From Roseiarcus sp963748545 (GTDB taxonomy: Bacteria > Pseudomonadota > Alphaproteobacteria > Rhizobiales > Beijerinckiaceae), in NCBI GenBank assembly GCA_963748545.1, contig CAVVJO010000016.1, positions 105,501 through 169,500 of the forward strand: DNA of 64,000 nt. Direction: 5' to 3'. The notes below the pieces were generated by a model. It did not search any database, had not been told where the DNA came from, and saw only the letters and a list, made by a program, of their open reading frames with translations. The number at the start of each line of letters is the position of its first letter. Within the stretch, counting starts at the first letter, position 1. Below, piece after piece: positions 9,705 through 18,872 of this stretch. A program made the translations under genes and the position numbers.

Positions 9705-9882
9705 GTCCGATCGTCCTTACGCCGCATGGGGGCGAGACGCCGCCCCTCCGGAAGGGATGGAGCCATTCGCGTCCATTGCGCAAGAGCCGGCCGCCGCGCC
9801 TAGCCAAATCGCCGTTCAGGGCCTAGGTATTGGGCGTGGGCGAGCCCCGACGAGTGGGGGCTTTACGAGGACCGAGAACCCG

Positions 9883-10572
9883 ATGCCGGATATCGACCTT
9901 CCGACCGTCATCTTCGCGCTGGTGGCCCTGTTCGTCGCCTGGAAGCTGCGCTCCGTGCTCGGGACGCGCAACGATGGGGAGGGGCCGACCGGCCTGATCG
10001 CGCCCCTGCGGCGGGCGCCGGGACCGGTCAGCCCGACCGTGACGCCCCCCGAACCGGCGGGAGCGATTTCGGCGCCCGCGGCGCCGCAGGCCGATCGCTG
10101 GCAGGGTTTCGCCGCGCCCGAGTCCTTTGGCGGCCTCGAGGCCATCGCGGCCGCCGACCGCAGCTTTGCCCCGCCGGGTTTCCTGACCGGCGCGCGCGCC
10201 GCCTATGAAATGGTCGTCCAGGCGTTTGCCGCCGGCGATCGAGAGACCCTGCAGAGCCTGATGACGCCCGAGGCCTTCGCCAATTTCGACGCCGCCATCC
10301 GGGCGCGGGCCGCGGCCGGCCACACCATGACGACCACCGTGGTTTCGATCGACGACGCCAAGATTGCCGCGGCTCAGTTGATAGGGTCGGCGGCGCAGGT
10401 CGCCGTGCGCTTCGCCAGCAAGCTGGCCTCGGTGACCCGAGACAAAGCCGGCGAGGTCGTCGACGGTTCGGCGACCGAGGTGGTCGATCATCTCGACCTC
10501 TGGACCTTCGTGCGCGACGTGCGCTCCCGCGACCCCAACTGGCGGCTGACGGCGACCCAGGCGGAACGCTGA
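9883..10572 (+). CDS. Tim44/TimA-like domain protein
   Basis: A 229-residue protein with an N-terminal membrane-anchoring segment (PTVIFALVALFVAWKLRSVLG) followed by a proline/alanine-rich linker. The C-terminal Tim44-like domain (about 110-225) includes YEMVVQAFAAGDRETLQSLMTPEAFANF and ends DLWTFVRDVRSRDPNWRLTATQ. Alphaproteobacterial members are named TimA after mitochondrial Tim44; their bacterial role is unclear. The ATG at 9883 directly precedes the membrane segment. It is the first gene of an apparent operon with mltA and smr; its stop is two bases before the mltA GTG. This order is common in Rhizobiales. Confidence 0.88.
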   Translation: MPDIDLPTVIFALVALFVAWKLRSVLGTRNDGEGPTGLIAPLRRAPGPVSPTVTPPEPAGAISAPAAPQADRWQGFAAPESFGGLEAIAAADRSFAPPGFLTGARAAYEMVVQAFAAGDRETLQSLMTPEAFANFDAAIRARAAAGHTMTTTVVSIDDAKIAAAQLIGSAAQVAVRFASKLASVTRDKAGEVVDGSATEVVDHLDLWTFVRDVRSRDPNWRLTATQAER

Positions 10573-10574
10573 AT

Positions 10575-11675
10575 GTGTCCCAGCGGCCGCGTCTGGAGCC
10601 GAGCGTCTTCACGAGCCTCTTCGGCTTCGCCGACGACGACGCGCTCGCCGCCTTCCGCTGCTTTCTGATTTCGGCCGGCGCGCTGGCCGCGGCCCGGCCC
10701 GAGGGACGGACGGCGCGACCGCCGACCGGCGCGCTTCTCCGCGCGGCGAGGGCGGCGCTCGCTGCGCGGGTCCATGACGCCTCGGACGCCCGGGCTTTCT
10801 TCGAACGCTGGTTCCGGCCGTATCGCGTCGTCCCGGCGCAGGGCGGCGACGGCTTTCTGACCGGCTATTACGAGCCTGTTGTCGCCGGATCGCGGGTCGA
10901 GACTCCGGAATATCGCTGGCCGCTGCTCGCCCGGCCGGACGACCTCGTCAGCTTCAGTCCCGGCGAGGCGCCGCCGGACTTGCCCGTGGGCGTGACGGGA
11001 GCGCGGCGCATGGGCGACCGCGCGCTCGTCCCCTACGACGACCGGGAGACGATCGAGCGGAGCCGACGCCATCCGCTGGTCTGGGTCCGCGATGCGGTCG
11101 AGGCCTTTCTCATTCAGGTCCAGGGCTCGGCGCAGGTCGCCTTCGCCGACGGGGAGAACGCACGGCTCGCCTACGACGGTCGCAACGGCCTGCCCTATAC
11201 GTCGATTGGCCGCATCCTGATCGAATGCGGCGAGATTCCCGAGAACGCGATGTCGCTGGCCAGCCTCAAGGCGTGGCTGCGCGCGGCGGGCTTGCGGGAA
11301 GGCGAGGCGGGTCTCAAGCTCATGCGCGAAAACCGCTCGTTCGTGTTCTTCCGCCTGGTGACCGACTTCGACCCGGCGCTCGGGCCGATCGCCGGCGCGG
11401 GCGTCCCGCTGACGCCGTTGCGCTCCATCGCAATCGACCGGGCCCATTGGAGCTACGGACTGCCGTTCTGGATCGAGGCCGAGTTGCCCAGGGATGACGG
11501 AGCCCCGGCCCCCTTCCGGCGGCTGATGATCGCGCAGGACACCGGCTCGGCGATTGTCGGGCCGGCTCGCGCCGACCTATTCTTCGGCAGCGGCGATGCG
11601 GCTGGCGCGCGCGCGGGCCGCATCCGCCATCGAGGAGCGTTCACCGTGCTCATGCCCGTGGGAGACGAGCCGTGA
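10575..11675 (+). CDS. mltA: MltA-type lytic murein transglycosylase
   Basis: Cleaves peptidoglycan glycan strands to 1,6-anhydro-muropeptides. The 366-residue protein shows the MltA core (FLTGYYEPVVAGSR, FLIQVQGSAQV). The C-terminal 3D domain contains IAQDTGSAIVGPARADLFFG, with its catalytic and structural aspartates. It starts at a GTG immediately after the Tim44-like gene and overlaps smr by four bases (GTGA). No signal peptide or lipobox is visible at this start, unlike many MltA proteins, so export may depend on an unrecognised leader or the true start may differ. Confidence 0.93.
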   Translation: MSQRPRLEPSVFTSLFGFADDDALAAFRCFLISAGALAAARPEGRTARPPTGALLRAARAALAARVHDASDARAFFERWFRPYRVVPAQGGDGFLTGYYEPVVAGSRVETPEYRWPLLARPDDLVSFSPGEAPPDLPVGVTGARRMGDRALVPYDDRETIERSRRHPLVWVRDAVEAFLIQVQGSAQVAFADGENARLAYDGRNGLPYTSIGRILIECGEIPENAMSLASLKAWLRAAGLREGEAGLKLMRENRSFVFFRLVTDFDPALGPIAGAGVPLTPLRSIAIDRAHWSYGLPFWIEAELPRDDGAPAPFRRLMIAQDTGSAIVGPARADLFFGSGDAAGARAGRIRHRGAFTVLMPVGDEP

Positions 11676-12235
11676 AGGAGGGTCCCCTGCCCCACCGCCT
11701 TCGGCGCCTCAGCGACGAGGAGATCGCCCTTTGGACCGAGGTCGCCCGCAGCGTCGCCCGCCGTCGCGGCGCGAGCCTGCCCGCGGGCGCAAAGCCCATG
11801 CCGGCCAAGCCGAAGCCGGAGCCCCCGCCGGCTGCGGCGGCGCCTCGCGAAGCCAGGCCCGAGCGGCCGCGCCCCCCGCCGCTTGCGCCGCTCGAGCGGC
11901 GGCTGAAACGGGAGCTCGCCCGTGGGCGCGGCGCGATTGACGGGGCGCTCGACCTGCACGGCATGAACCAGGCCGAGGCCCACCAGGCGCTGCGCGGCTT
12001 CCTGCGCCATTCCCAGGCGCGGGGAGCCCGGCTGGTGATCGTGGTCACCGGCAAGGGCGGCCCGCTCGGGGAGCCGGAATGGGGCGACGAACGGGGGCGA
12101 GGGGTGCTCCGCCGCCTCGCCCCGCACTGGCTGCGCGAGCCGGACCTGCGCACGATCGTGCTCGGCTTCGAGGAGGCCGGGCGAGCCCACGGCGGCTCGG
12201 GGGCGCTCTATGTGCGGCTGAGACGGACGCCCTGA
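11672..12235 (+). CDS. Smr domain protein
   Basis: A 187-residue protein with a basic, proline-rich N-terminal half and a C-terminal Smr (small MutS-related) domain. Domain hallmarks are DLHGMNQAEAHQAL, VIVVTGKGG and GGSGALYVRLRR. Smr domains in other proteins act as nucleases on DNA or RNA; the target here is unknown. It starts with GTG overlapping the mltA stop codon, which indicates translational coupling. It is the last gene of the Tim44-like / mltA / smr operon. Confidence 0.9.
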   Translation: MKEGPLPHRLRRLSDEEIALWTEVARSVARRRGASLPAGAKPMPAKPKPEPPPAAAAPREARPERPRPPPLAPLERRLKRELARGRGAIDGALDLHGMNQAEAHQALRGFLRHSQARGARLVIVVTGKGGPLGEPEWGDERGRGVLRRLAPHWLREPDLRTIVLGFEEAGRAHGGSGALYVRLRRTP

Positions 12236-12431
12236 CACGGCTGGCGCCGATCGCGCGAACTCAACGGGTTAAGCGCACAAACCTGTCACGAAGTCGTGGC
12301 GGCGCCGGGTCGTCGACCCCGTCGACATAGTTATACTATTTCTATTTGTTCTTTTGCGCTCGATGCGAAACTGTCATGCTCCCCAGGCATGGTAAATGGG
12401 GCCCGGAGGGGCCGAGCCAAGGGAGGCGCGC

Positions 12432-12945
12432 ATGGCGGCCAAGACGGATTTCACCCCGGAGGAATGGAAGCTCCTGCTGCAGAGCCCGCTGCTTGCCGGG
12501 ATCGCGGTCTCGGCAGCGGATCCGAGCGGCCTGATCGGCATGATGAAGGAAAGCATGGCCAGCGCGCGGGCGCTTCTGACCGCCAAGTCCGATCCGAACG
12601 CCGATGCGCTAGTGAAAGCGGTGGGCGCCGACTTCGAAACCTCCGAGGGCCGCGGACTTGCGCAGGACGGGGTCAAGGCGGCGATTTCCGGCGCCGCCAA
12701 ACCCGCCGACATCGTCGCCAAGGCGATCGAACTCGCTCAAGAGCGCCGCGGCGCTGCTCGACGCCAAGGGGGGCCCCGACGCCGTTCCGTTCAAGACCTG
12801 GCTCGCGCATGTGGCCGCGACGGTCGCGGAAGCCGCGCCGGAGGGCGGCTTTCTCGGCTTCGGCGGCACGCAGGTGAGCGAAGCGGAAAAAGCGACCGTC
12901 GCCCAGATCGCCGCCACGCTCGGGGTTCCCGCGCCGGCGGTTTGA
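12432..12945 (+). CDS. conserved hypothetical protein (frameshifted)
   Basis: An approximately 170-residue soluble, alanine-rich protein that begins MAAKTDFTPEEWKLLLQSPL after a GGGAGG ribosome-binding site. The first part ends in KPADIVAKAI. The continuation in the next frame reads SLKSAAALLDAKGGPDAVPF and ends QIAATLGVPAPAV. The total length is a multiple of three plus one. The break is at GAACTC (12729-12734); dropping one A gives AKAIDSLKSAAALL. The sequence resembles a conserved alphaproteobacterial family I cannot name (possibly TerB-like or DUF-type). No catalytic motif is visible. Confidence 0.72.
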
Positions 12946-13015
12946 TAGACGGAGGACGGGCGTCTCGCCCGCCTCCGAAGCCCGTCGACATCCGCGCGGC
13001 CTTCCGGACAAAGAT

Positions 13016-13036
13016 GGGGCGGCGAGACGCCGCCCC
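13016..13036. repeat. GC hairpin repeat with AGA loop
   Basis: Perfect stem GGGGCGGCG / CGCCGCCCC with a three-base AGA loop. Close variants occur near 9727-9746 and 27241-27260, and a related hairpin with a TCT loop (GGACGGGCG / CGCCCG..CC) lies at about 12954-12977. It looks like a short dispersed palindromic repeat. It may also act as a weak terminator for the preceding gene. Confidence 0.5.
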
Positions 13037-13116
13037 TCCCAAGGCGCTGGTCATGATGCGGCTTTCGGCGTAGGAAGGCGCGCCTGGCGCGTATGCGCGC
13101 CCATAAGAGCCTCCCA

Positions 13117-13806
13117 ATGACATCCTCTGGTCCTTCCTCGCCCGCTCCGGGCCTGCGGTTTTTGCTCAATTCGGCCGATCGCGCCCACTGGGCCAAGTGG
13201 CTGCCGCTCGGCTGTTTTCACGGCGTCACCACCAACCCGATCCTGCTCGGGGCCGCAGGCGTGCCCTGCACGCTGCCGACGCTGACAACCCTCGCCCGCC
13301 AGGCCTTCGACCTCGGCGCCAGCGAAGTCCACATGCAGGCCTGGGGCCGCACGCGCGACCTCTACGCGGAGCACGGCCGGGCGCTCGCGGCGATCGACCC
13401 CCGGATCGTGGTCAAGGTGCCGACCACCCTCGAGGGCGTCGCCGCGGCGGCGAAGCTGCGCGAGGACGGCGTGCGTCTCACCCTGACGGCGGTCTATTCC
13501 GCCCGGCAGGCGCTGGTCGCGAGCGCGCTCGGGGCCGAATACGCCGCGCCCTATTTCGGCCGGATGAACGACGCGGGGCGCGACGGCTTCGGTGAAATCG
13601 TCGCGATGGCGCGGGCCGAGCGCGCGCACGGCTCGCGCATGCGCATTCTCGTGGCCTCGCTCCGCGACCCGAGCGACCTCGTCCGGCTCGCCGGCGAGGG
13701 GCTCGACACCTTCACCTTCGGCCCGAAACTCGCCGCCGGCCTTTTGGCCGACGACCTCGCAGCCGACGCGGTCGAAGCGTTCGAGAAGGCGGCGGAAGCG
13801 GGCTGA
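13117..13806 (+). CDS. transaldolase / fructose-6-phosphate aldolase family protein
   Basis: Class I aldolase of about 229 residues, the short (FSA-like or type 3B) length. FHGVTTNPILLGAAG is the family N-terminal signature. The Schiff-base lysine is expected in RIVVKVPTTLEGV, and LTAVYSARQALVASALGAEYAAPYFGRM is the conserved sixth-strand region. The product probably cleaves or forms a ketose phosphate, but the exact substrate is not predictable. The start could be the ATG at 13093 or 13117; neither has a strong ribosome-binding site. It converges with the sugar ABC transporter genes, separated by a strong hairpin, so it is not in the same transcript. Confidence 0.85.
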   Translation: MTSSGPSSPAPGLRFLLNSADRAHWAKWLPLGCFHGVTTNPILLGAAGVPCTLPTLTTLARQAFDLGASEVHMQAWGRTRDLYAEHGRALAAIDPRIVVKVPTTLEGVAAAAKLREDGVRLTLTAVYSARQALVASALGAEYAAPYFGRMNDAGRDGFGEIVAMARAERAHGSRMRILVASLRDPSDLVRLAGEGLDTFTFGPKLAAGLLADDLAADAVEAFEKAAEAG

Positions 13807-13895
13807 ACGCCGGGGCCGCGATCTCGGTCTCGCGCAGGCCTCGGCGTCGCGGCGGGACGACGGAGTCGGCGTTGAGACGCCGTTGCGAAGCAGTC

Positions 13896-13930
13896 GCGGC
13901 GTCCTGGGGCAAGAGACGCCAGGACGCCGC
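13896..13930. terminator. hairpin between convergent genes
   Basis: Perfect 12-bp stem GCGGCGTCCTGG / CCAGGACGCCGC with an 11-base loop, lying between the converging transaldolase and sugar-binding protein genes. It probably serves as a bidirectional terminator. There is no clear U-tract on either side. Confidence 0.6.
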
Positions 13931-13941
13931 CGCCGCTGTCG

Positions 13942-14952
13942 TCAGAAGTTGTACTTGCCGACCGTTTCCTTGGTGAAGATCAACGGCTTGCCGTAGACCA
14001 CCTCGCCGTCCTTCCCGGCGGTGAAGGTTGCGTTGGCCTTCGGCACTTCGATCGTTTCGCCGACCTTCGACGGGTCGAACTTGCCGGCGAGCTTCATATG
14101 CGTCTCATAGGCGGCGACGTAGCCAAGCTCAAACGGATCCCAGAACGCAAAGGCCTTCTGCGAGCCGTTGTCGAGGTAGCGTTTGATCGCGCTCGGGAGC
14201 GCAAAGCCGGTGGCGTAAACCTTGCCGACGTGCCCGCTCGCCTCGATCGCGCGCGCCGCCGCAGGAGCGCTGACCGCCGAGGAGGAGATGATCACCTTCA
14301 GGTTCGGGTGCGCCTGCATCAGGTTCACCGCGACGTCGTAACTCTTCGCGTCGTCGTCCCCGGCGAACTGCGTGTCGACGACCTTGAAGACCTGGTACTT
14401 CGGATCGGTCTTGGTCAGCTCGGTCATGATCTTGATGTGCGCCATGTGGTTGGGCGACGTCGGTGAAGCAGCCACGAAGGCGATCTCGCCGCCCTCGGGA
14501 ACGTCGATCAAGGCCGCATCCAGCATCACCTTCGCGGCCTGTTCGTAGGAAAGCTGGTTGACGAACATGTCGCGCGCCGGCACGGCCGCGTCGGCGTCGT
14601 AGGTCGCGACGACAATGCCCTTCTTGCGGGCGTCCTCCAGCACCGGCGCGACGGCGTTGAGGTCGATCGCCGCCAGGATGATGGCGTCCGGCTTCTGGTT
14701 CACGAAGTTCTGCAGCGTCTCGACTTGCAGCGACACGTCCGCATGATCGGCGCCGGCGTAGATCAGCGTATCGCCGAGCTCTTTGGCTGCGGCCTTCGCG
14801 CCGTCGCCGGTCAGCTCGAAATAGGGAAAGCCGGTCCATTTCGGCGTCATCATGATCTTGAAGCCAGAGTCCTTGGCCATCGCCAGGCGCGGCGCCAGAC
14901 CAGAGATGACCAGACCCGCGCCCAGCATCCCCAATTCTCTACGGTTCAACAT
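13942..14952 (-). CDS. sugar ABC transporter substrate-binding protein (LsrB/RhaS-like)
   Basis: Periplasmic binding protein of 336 residues for a CUT2-type importer. The N-terminus MLNRRELGMLGAGLVISGLA with a later AMAKD site looks like a Tat or Sec leader. The mature part has TPKWTGFPYFELTGDGAKAAAKELG, LQNFVNQKPDAIILAAIDLN and SAPAAARAIE, and ends IFTKETVGKYNF, resembling the C-termini of LsrB and RhaS. The lysine in TPKW aligns with the LsrB ligand-contact lysine. It is the last gene of a four-gene transporter operon, 40 bases after the preceding permease. The ligand (rhamnose-like sugar, AI-2-like furanose or other) cannot be decided; no rha or lsr catabolic genes are nearby. Confidence 0.9.
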   Translation of the reverse strand: MLNRRELGMLGAGLVISGLAPRLAMAKDSGFKIMMTPKWTGFPYFELTGDGAKAAAKELGDTLIYAGADHADVSLQVETLQNFVNQKPDAIILAAIDLNAVAPVLEDARKKGIVVATYDADAAVPARDMFVNQLSYEQAAKVMLDAALIDVPEGGEIAFVAASPTSPNHMAHIKIMTELTKTDPKYQVFKVVDTQFAGDDDAKSYDVAVNLMQAHPNLKVIISSSAVSAPAAARAIEASGHVGKVYATGFALPSAIKRYLDNGSQKAFAFWDPFELGYVAAYETHMKLAGKFDPSKVGETIEVPKANATFTAGKDGEVVYGKPLIFTKETVGKYNF

Positions 14953-14991
14953 CTTATTCCTCCTTCAGTTTCTTTCGTTCCCTGTCACGCT

Positions 14992-15987
14992 TCAGACGTC
15001 CACGCTTTCGGGACGCCGCAGACGCGCCAGCGCCGCCGCAAACGCCGGACGGAGCACGCCGCCGACGAGCAGGAAACCGAGCACGACTGTCTGTGTTGGG
15101 CCGCCGATGTTGGCGAGCCCCATTCCGTTGCGGATGGTGCCGAGCAGCAGCAACGCGAGCACCACGCCGCTGATTGTGCCACGCCCCCCGTTGATATCCA
15201 TGCCGCCAAGCACCACGGCGGTGACGACGAAGAGAATGGAGCCGTCCGCGTTGTCGCCCCGCGCCGAGCCGTACTGCCCGACCCACACCAGGGCCGCCAG
15301 CCCCGCCAGCGCGCTGGCGAGCGCATAGGCGCAGATCTTGATCTTCACCACGTTCACGCCGGCGAACCACGAGGCGTCCCGGTTGAGTCCGATCGAGAAA
15401 CAATATCGACCGAACACCGTGCGATGCATCAGCAGCCACACGGCGACCGCCATCGCCGCGAAAACCAGCAGGGACACAGGAACGATGTCGCCAAGTAGCC
15501 GGGTCGAACCGAGCCAACGATAAGAGTCGTTGAAATCCGTGTAGCCGACTTCGCTGCCGATGATGAAGGCGAGGCCGCGATAAGCGCCCATGGCGCCGAG
15601 CGTCACGGCGAGCGAGGGCAGACGAAATCGCGCCACCAGCACGCCGTTCACAGTGCCAAGCAGCGCTCCGATCGCGATCACGGCGGCGCCGGCCAAGCCA
15701 ATGGGAACGCCGAGCATGGAAAATTTCGACAGCGCGACCGTACCGACCGCGACCGTCGAGGCGAGAGAGATGTCGATCTCGCCGAGCGACACCACCATCG
15801 CCAACCCGAGCGCCAGCAACCCGGGAATGATGAAGAACCGCGTCGAGCCGAAAATTTGATCGAAGCTCAGATAGTACGGCGAGAGCGTCGTGGACCAGAC
15901 GCCTGCGGCGACGATCAACGCGCCGAGCGTCAGCTCCCACGCAGGCCACTGCGTCCGAACGGGTTTCTTGGTTCTGTCGTCCTTCAC
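14992..15987 (-). CDS. sugar ABC transporter permease 2
   Basis: Integral inner-membrane permease of 331 residues with about ten hydrophobic segments (BPD_transp_2 family). It carries SLGEIDISLASTVAVGTVAL, the conserved family motif, and GGMDINGGRGTISGVVLALLLLGTIRNGMGL near the C-terminus. It starts with GTG at 15987 in a GTGA overlap with the stop of the other permease, which indicates translational coupling. Together with the neighbouring permease it would form the heterodimeric channel of an LsrCD or RhaPQ-type system. Confidence 0.9.
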   Translation of the reverse strand: MKDDRTKKPVRTQWPAWELTLGALIVAAGVWSTTLSPYYLSFDQIFGSTRFFIIPGLLALGLAMVVSLGEIDISLASTVAVGTVALSKFSMLGVPIGLAGAAVIAIGALLGTVNGVLVARFRLPSLAVTLGAMGAYRGLAFIIGSEVGYTDFNDSYRWLGSTRLLGDIVPVSLLVFAAMAVAVWLLMHRTVFGRYCFSIGLNRDASWFAGVNVVKIKICAYALASALAGLAALVWVGQYGSARGDNADGSILFVVTAVVLGGMDINGGRGTISGVVLALLLLGTIRNGMGLANIGGPTQTVVLGFLLVGGVLRPAFAAALARLRRPESVDV

Positions 15988-17012
15988 TTCGCGCCCCGTG
16001 TGCGAAGCGAAGCGCGGATGCCCGACGCGATCACGGCGTCGGCCGCAACCGCAGCGATGATCGCCACCCCCTGAATGAACATGCGCCAGAACTCCGGCAC
16101 GGCGAGAAGCACCAGGCCGTTGTCGATGGTCGCGAGCACCACCGCGCCAAGCGCGGCTCCGATGACGGACCCCGCGCCCCCGGAGACGCTCACGCCGCCG
16201 ATCACCGCGGCGGCCAGCGAACTCATTTCCCAGCCGGAGGCCAACACCACCGTTACTGTGCCGACGCGCGCCGCATAGAGAAACCCCGCCGCGCCGCATA
16301 GGAGACCGCACAGCGTGTAGGCGAGCAGCACCACCCGCTCCGCCCGGAGGCCGAAGTAGAAGCTGGCGAGCGGGTTGGATCCGACCGCGTAGATGCGCCG
16401 TCCCCAGGGATAGTATTGCAAGAACGCCCAGACGATGAGGACGATCGCGGTCGCCGCCGCCACCAGCAGCGGCACTCCGGCGATCCGCGCGTCGACGCTG
16501 GTCAGCATCCAGGGCGGCAGGCGATTCGACGTGACCTCCTGCCCGCGCGCGTAGACGTAGGTGAGACCCCGATAAAGCGACATGGTGCCGAGCGTCGCGA
16601 TCAGCGCCGGGACCTTGCCGTAAGCCACGAGCAGGCCGTTGACGGCGCCGAGCGCGGCGCCGATCGCGAGCGGAATCAGCACCAGCTCCCACGGCGCGAT
16701 GGCGGGATGGTTCGCGGCGAAATCGGCGGTGAGATACGCCGCGAAGCCCATCATCGAGCCAACCGAGACGTCGAGATTTCGCGTCAGCAAAACGACCCCT
16801 TGCGCACAGGCCGCGATCGCGAGGATCGCCGCCGAGGAGGCGACGGTGGTGAGGTTCTGGGTCGTCAGGAATGTGGTCGTCAATAAAGAGAAGAGCGCCG
16901 CCAGCGCCGCCAGGAACACCAGGACGCCGGCTTCGCGCAGCCGCAGAACGAACGCGATGACCTGCCGTGAGCCCTTCCGGTCCCCGACCGCGGCTTCGTC
17001 CGGCGCGCTCAT
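15984..17012 (-). CDS. sugar ABC transporter permease 1
   Basis: A 342-residue inner-membrane permease of the same BPD_transp_2 family, hydrophobic throughout. Recognisable elements are LLTRNLDVSVGSMMGFAAYL and AAAVIGGVSVSGGAGSVIGAALGA. It overlaps the ATPase gene upstream by four bases (ATGA) and permease 2 downstream by four bases. This compact organisation of one ATPase, two permeases and one binding protein is that of LsrACDB and RhaTPQS transporters. Confidence 0.9.
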   Translation of the reverse strand: MSAPDEAAVGDRKGSRQVIAFVLRLREAGVLVFLAALAALFSLLTTTFLTTQNLTTVASSAAILAIAACAQGVVLLTRNLDVSVGSMMGFAAYLTADFAANHPAIAPWELVLIPLAIGAALGAVNGLLVAYGKVPALIATLGTMSLYRGLTYVYARGQEVTSNRLPPWMLTSVDARIAGVPLLVAAATAIVLIVWAFLQYYPWGRRIYAVGSNPLASFYFGLRAERVVLLAYTLCGLLCGAAGFLYAARVGTVTVVLASGWEMSSLAAAVIGGVSVSGGAGSVIGAALGAVVLATIDNGLVLLAVPEFWRMFIQGVAIIAAVAADAVIASGIRASLRTRGAK

Positions 17013-18553
17013 CGCCGGGCCCTCGCGCCCTGTTGCGCCGCGGCCATCATCACCTTTTCCTGCGTCGCCTCGGCGTGGCTGAACTCGCCGACCAGCGCGC
17101 CTTCCGCGATCACCAGGATGCGGTCGCTCATCGCGATCAATTCCGGCAGGTCCGAGGAGATGAGCAAGACCGCCAACCCTCTACTCGCGAGCTGGGCGAT
17201 CATTTCGTGCACTTGGGCCTTGCTGCCAATGTCGATGCCGTGTGTGGGTTCGTCGAGGATGAGCGCCGCCGGGTTGGTGGTCAGCCACTTGGCGAAAGCC
17301 ACTTTCTGGCGGTTGCCGCCGGAGAGGGACGAGACGATCTGCTCCACCGACGGCGTCAGAACCCGATAGGTCGCCGATGCGTCTTCGGCCAGCCGTCGCT
17401 CGCGGTCCCGATCGACGAAGCTCCAGCGCGCCAGCGACCGAACGATGGGCAGGGTGATGTTGTGCGTGATCGTTTCCGGCATGATGAGCCCGTCACGGTC
17501 GCGATCTTCCGGCAGGTAGGCGAGTCCCTGCGCCAACATTTGCCCGGGACTTTGCGGATGAACCTCGCGACCTCGCAGAAAGACCCGCCCCGAACTCGGC
17601 GGCGTCACGCCAAAGACGGTCTGCGCGATCTCCGAGCGCCCGGCGCCCACCAATCCCCCCATACCGACGATCTCGCCGGCGCGCACTGAAAACGAGACGT
17701 CGGTGAAAACACCGGCGAGCGATAGGCTCTCGAGACGCAGCACTTCCTCGCCGAGCGCGGGCGCTTCGCGCCGCGTGAACAGGGTCTCCAAGGGACGGCC
17801 GACCATCATCTGCACGAGACTGGCGCGGTCCACCTCGGCGGCCGGCTTCGTCGCCACGTGTCTGCGATCCCGCAGAACGGTGATGTCGTCGCAGACCGCC
17901 GTGATCTCCTCAAGCCGATGGGAAATGAGGATGACCGCCGTGCCGCGATCCCGCAGCGTGCGCACGACCCGGAACAGCCGCTCGGCTTCCGCCGGCGTGA
18001 GCGCCGAGGTCGGCTCGTCGAGGATCAGGACCCGCACGTCCGCCGAGAGCGCGCGGGCGATCTCGACGAACTGGTGCTCGGCGTAAGACAACCCCGCCAC
18101 CAGAGCGCGCGGGTCAATGTCGGAACCGAGGCGGCGCAACAGCTCGCTCGCCGTGGCGTACATCGTCTTGCGGTTGACGACGCCGATCGGCAGCGTCGGA
18201 TAGGCGCCGAGCGCGATGTTCTCGGCCACCGACATGTGTGGGAACAGCTTTGGATCTTGATAAACGGCGGCCACGCCGTGGGCTCGCGCCTCGATCGGCG
18301 TTCGGAAGCGGACAGGCTGGCCGGCCAGCAGCACGCGCCCGGAATCGGGCTGCGCGAGGCCGGTGATGATCTGCACCAGCGTCGATTTGCCCGCCCCGTT
18401 TTCGCCGACGAGGCCGTGCACCCGGCCGGGGAAAACGTCGAAGGTGACGTCCTCCAGCGCGCGAACCGGCCCGAACGCTTTGCAAATGCCTTCCAGCCGC
18501 AGCACCGCGGGAGGCCCGGTTTGGGGCCCCTCTACTTGACCCTTGTCGGGCAT
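17009..18553 (-). CDS. sugar ABC transporter ATPase, two nucleotide-binding domains
   Basis: A 514-residue fused ATPase. Domain 1 has Walker A GENGAGKS near residues 50-57, Walker B VLILDEPTSA and a degenerate C-loop (LSYAEHQ instead of LSGGQ). Domain 2 has a degenerate Walker A (GLVGAGRSE), an intact C-loop LSGGNRQK and Walker B ALILDEPTHGID. This asymmetry is normal for the RbsA/LsrA/RhaT group. It is the first gene of the transporter operon and lies 319 bases downstream of the LacI gene on the same strand, so co-regulation by that LacI protein is possible but unproven. Confidence 0.92.
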   Translation of the reverse strand: MPDKGQVEGPQTGPPAVLRLEGICKAFGPVRALEDVTFDVFPGRVHGLVGENGAGKSTLVQIITGLAQPDSGRVLLAGQPVRFRTPIEARAHGVAAVYQDPKLFPHMSVAENIALGAYPTLPIGVVNRKTMYATASELLRRLGSDIDPRALVAGLSYAEHQFVEIARALSADVRVLILDEPTSALTPAEAERLFRVVRTLRDRGTAVILISHRLEEITAVCDDITVLRDRRHVATKPAAEVDRASLVQMMVGRPLETLFTRREAPALGEEVLRLESLSLAGVFTDVSFSVRAGEIVGMGGLVGAGRSEIAQTVFGVTPPSSGRVFLRGREVHPQSPGQMLAQGLAYLPEDRDRDGLIMPETITHNITLPIVRSLARWSFVDRDRERRLAEDASATYRVLTPSVEQIVSSLSGGNRQKVAFAKWLTTNPAALILDEPTHGIDIGSKAQVHEMIAQLASRGLAVLLISSDLPELIAMSDRILVIAEGALVGEFSHAEATQEKVMMAAAQQGARARR

Positions 18554-18872
18554 TGCTGGGCTCCTGGAGCCGTGTCACGCGAACAGAATTCCGCTGCAAG
18601 GGACTCCCCGACAGCGGTGGGGAAGCCCCCCGTCAGCGGCCCGTTTCGCGCGGGCGTGTCTCCGAAGCGGCCCATCGCTTCCCTATCCCGGCTCGCCTTC
18701 ATGGGACGAGTTCGACTTCGAATTCCCGACAGCTAACATGTCAGCCACCCAGCCGGGGCTCTTATAGGCTTTGGTAATTCGGGGGTCCACTTCAAAAGGA
18801 GAGGCGCGCCAGGCGCCGGACCGCAACTTTGGGACCGAGTCGAGAAATGGCGGACACGGGCGCCACGGCGCC
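18554..18872. other. intergenic region upstream of the first sugar ABC operon
   Basis: A 319-base region with no supported gene. It presumably holds the promoter for the ABC operon. An imperfect palindrome CTAACATGTCAG at 18733-18744 (10 of 12 positions symmetric) is a possible operator half-match. It does not resemble the LacI operator seen at 20222-20235. Confidence 0.35.

Noticed and set aside
13942..18553. Assigning the first ABC operon as a bona fide AI-2 (Lsr) system
   Set aside because: Sequence resemblance covers both LsrB and RhaS families, and lsrK, lsrF and lsrG are absent from the neighbourhood.
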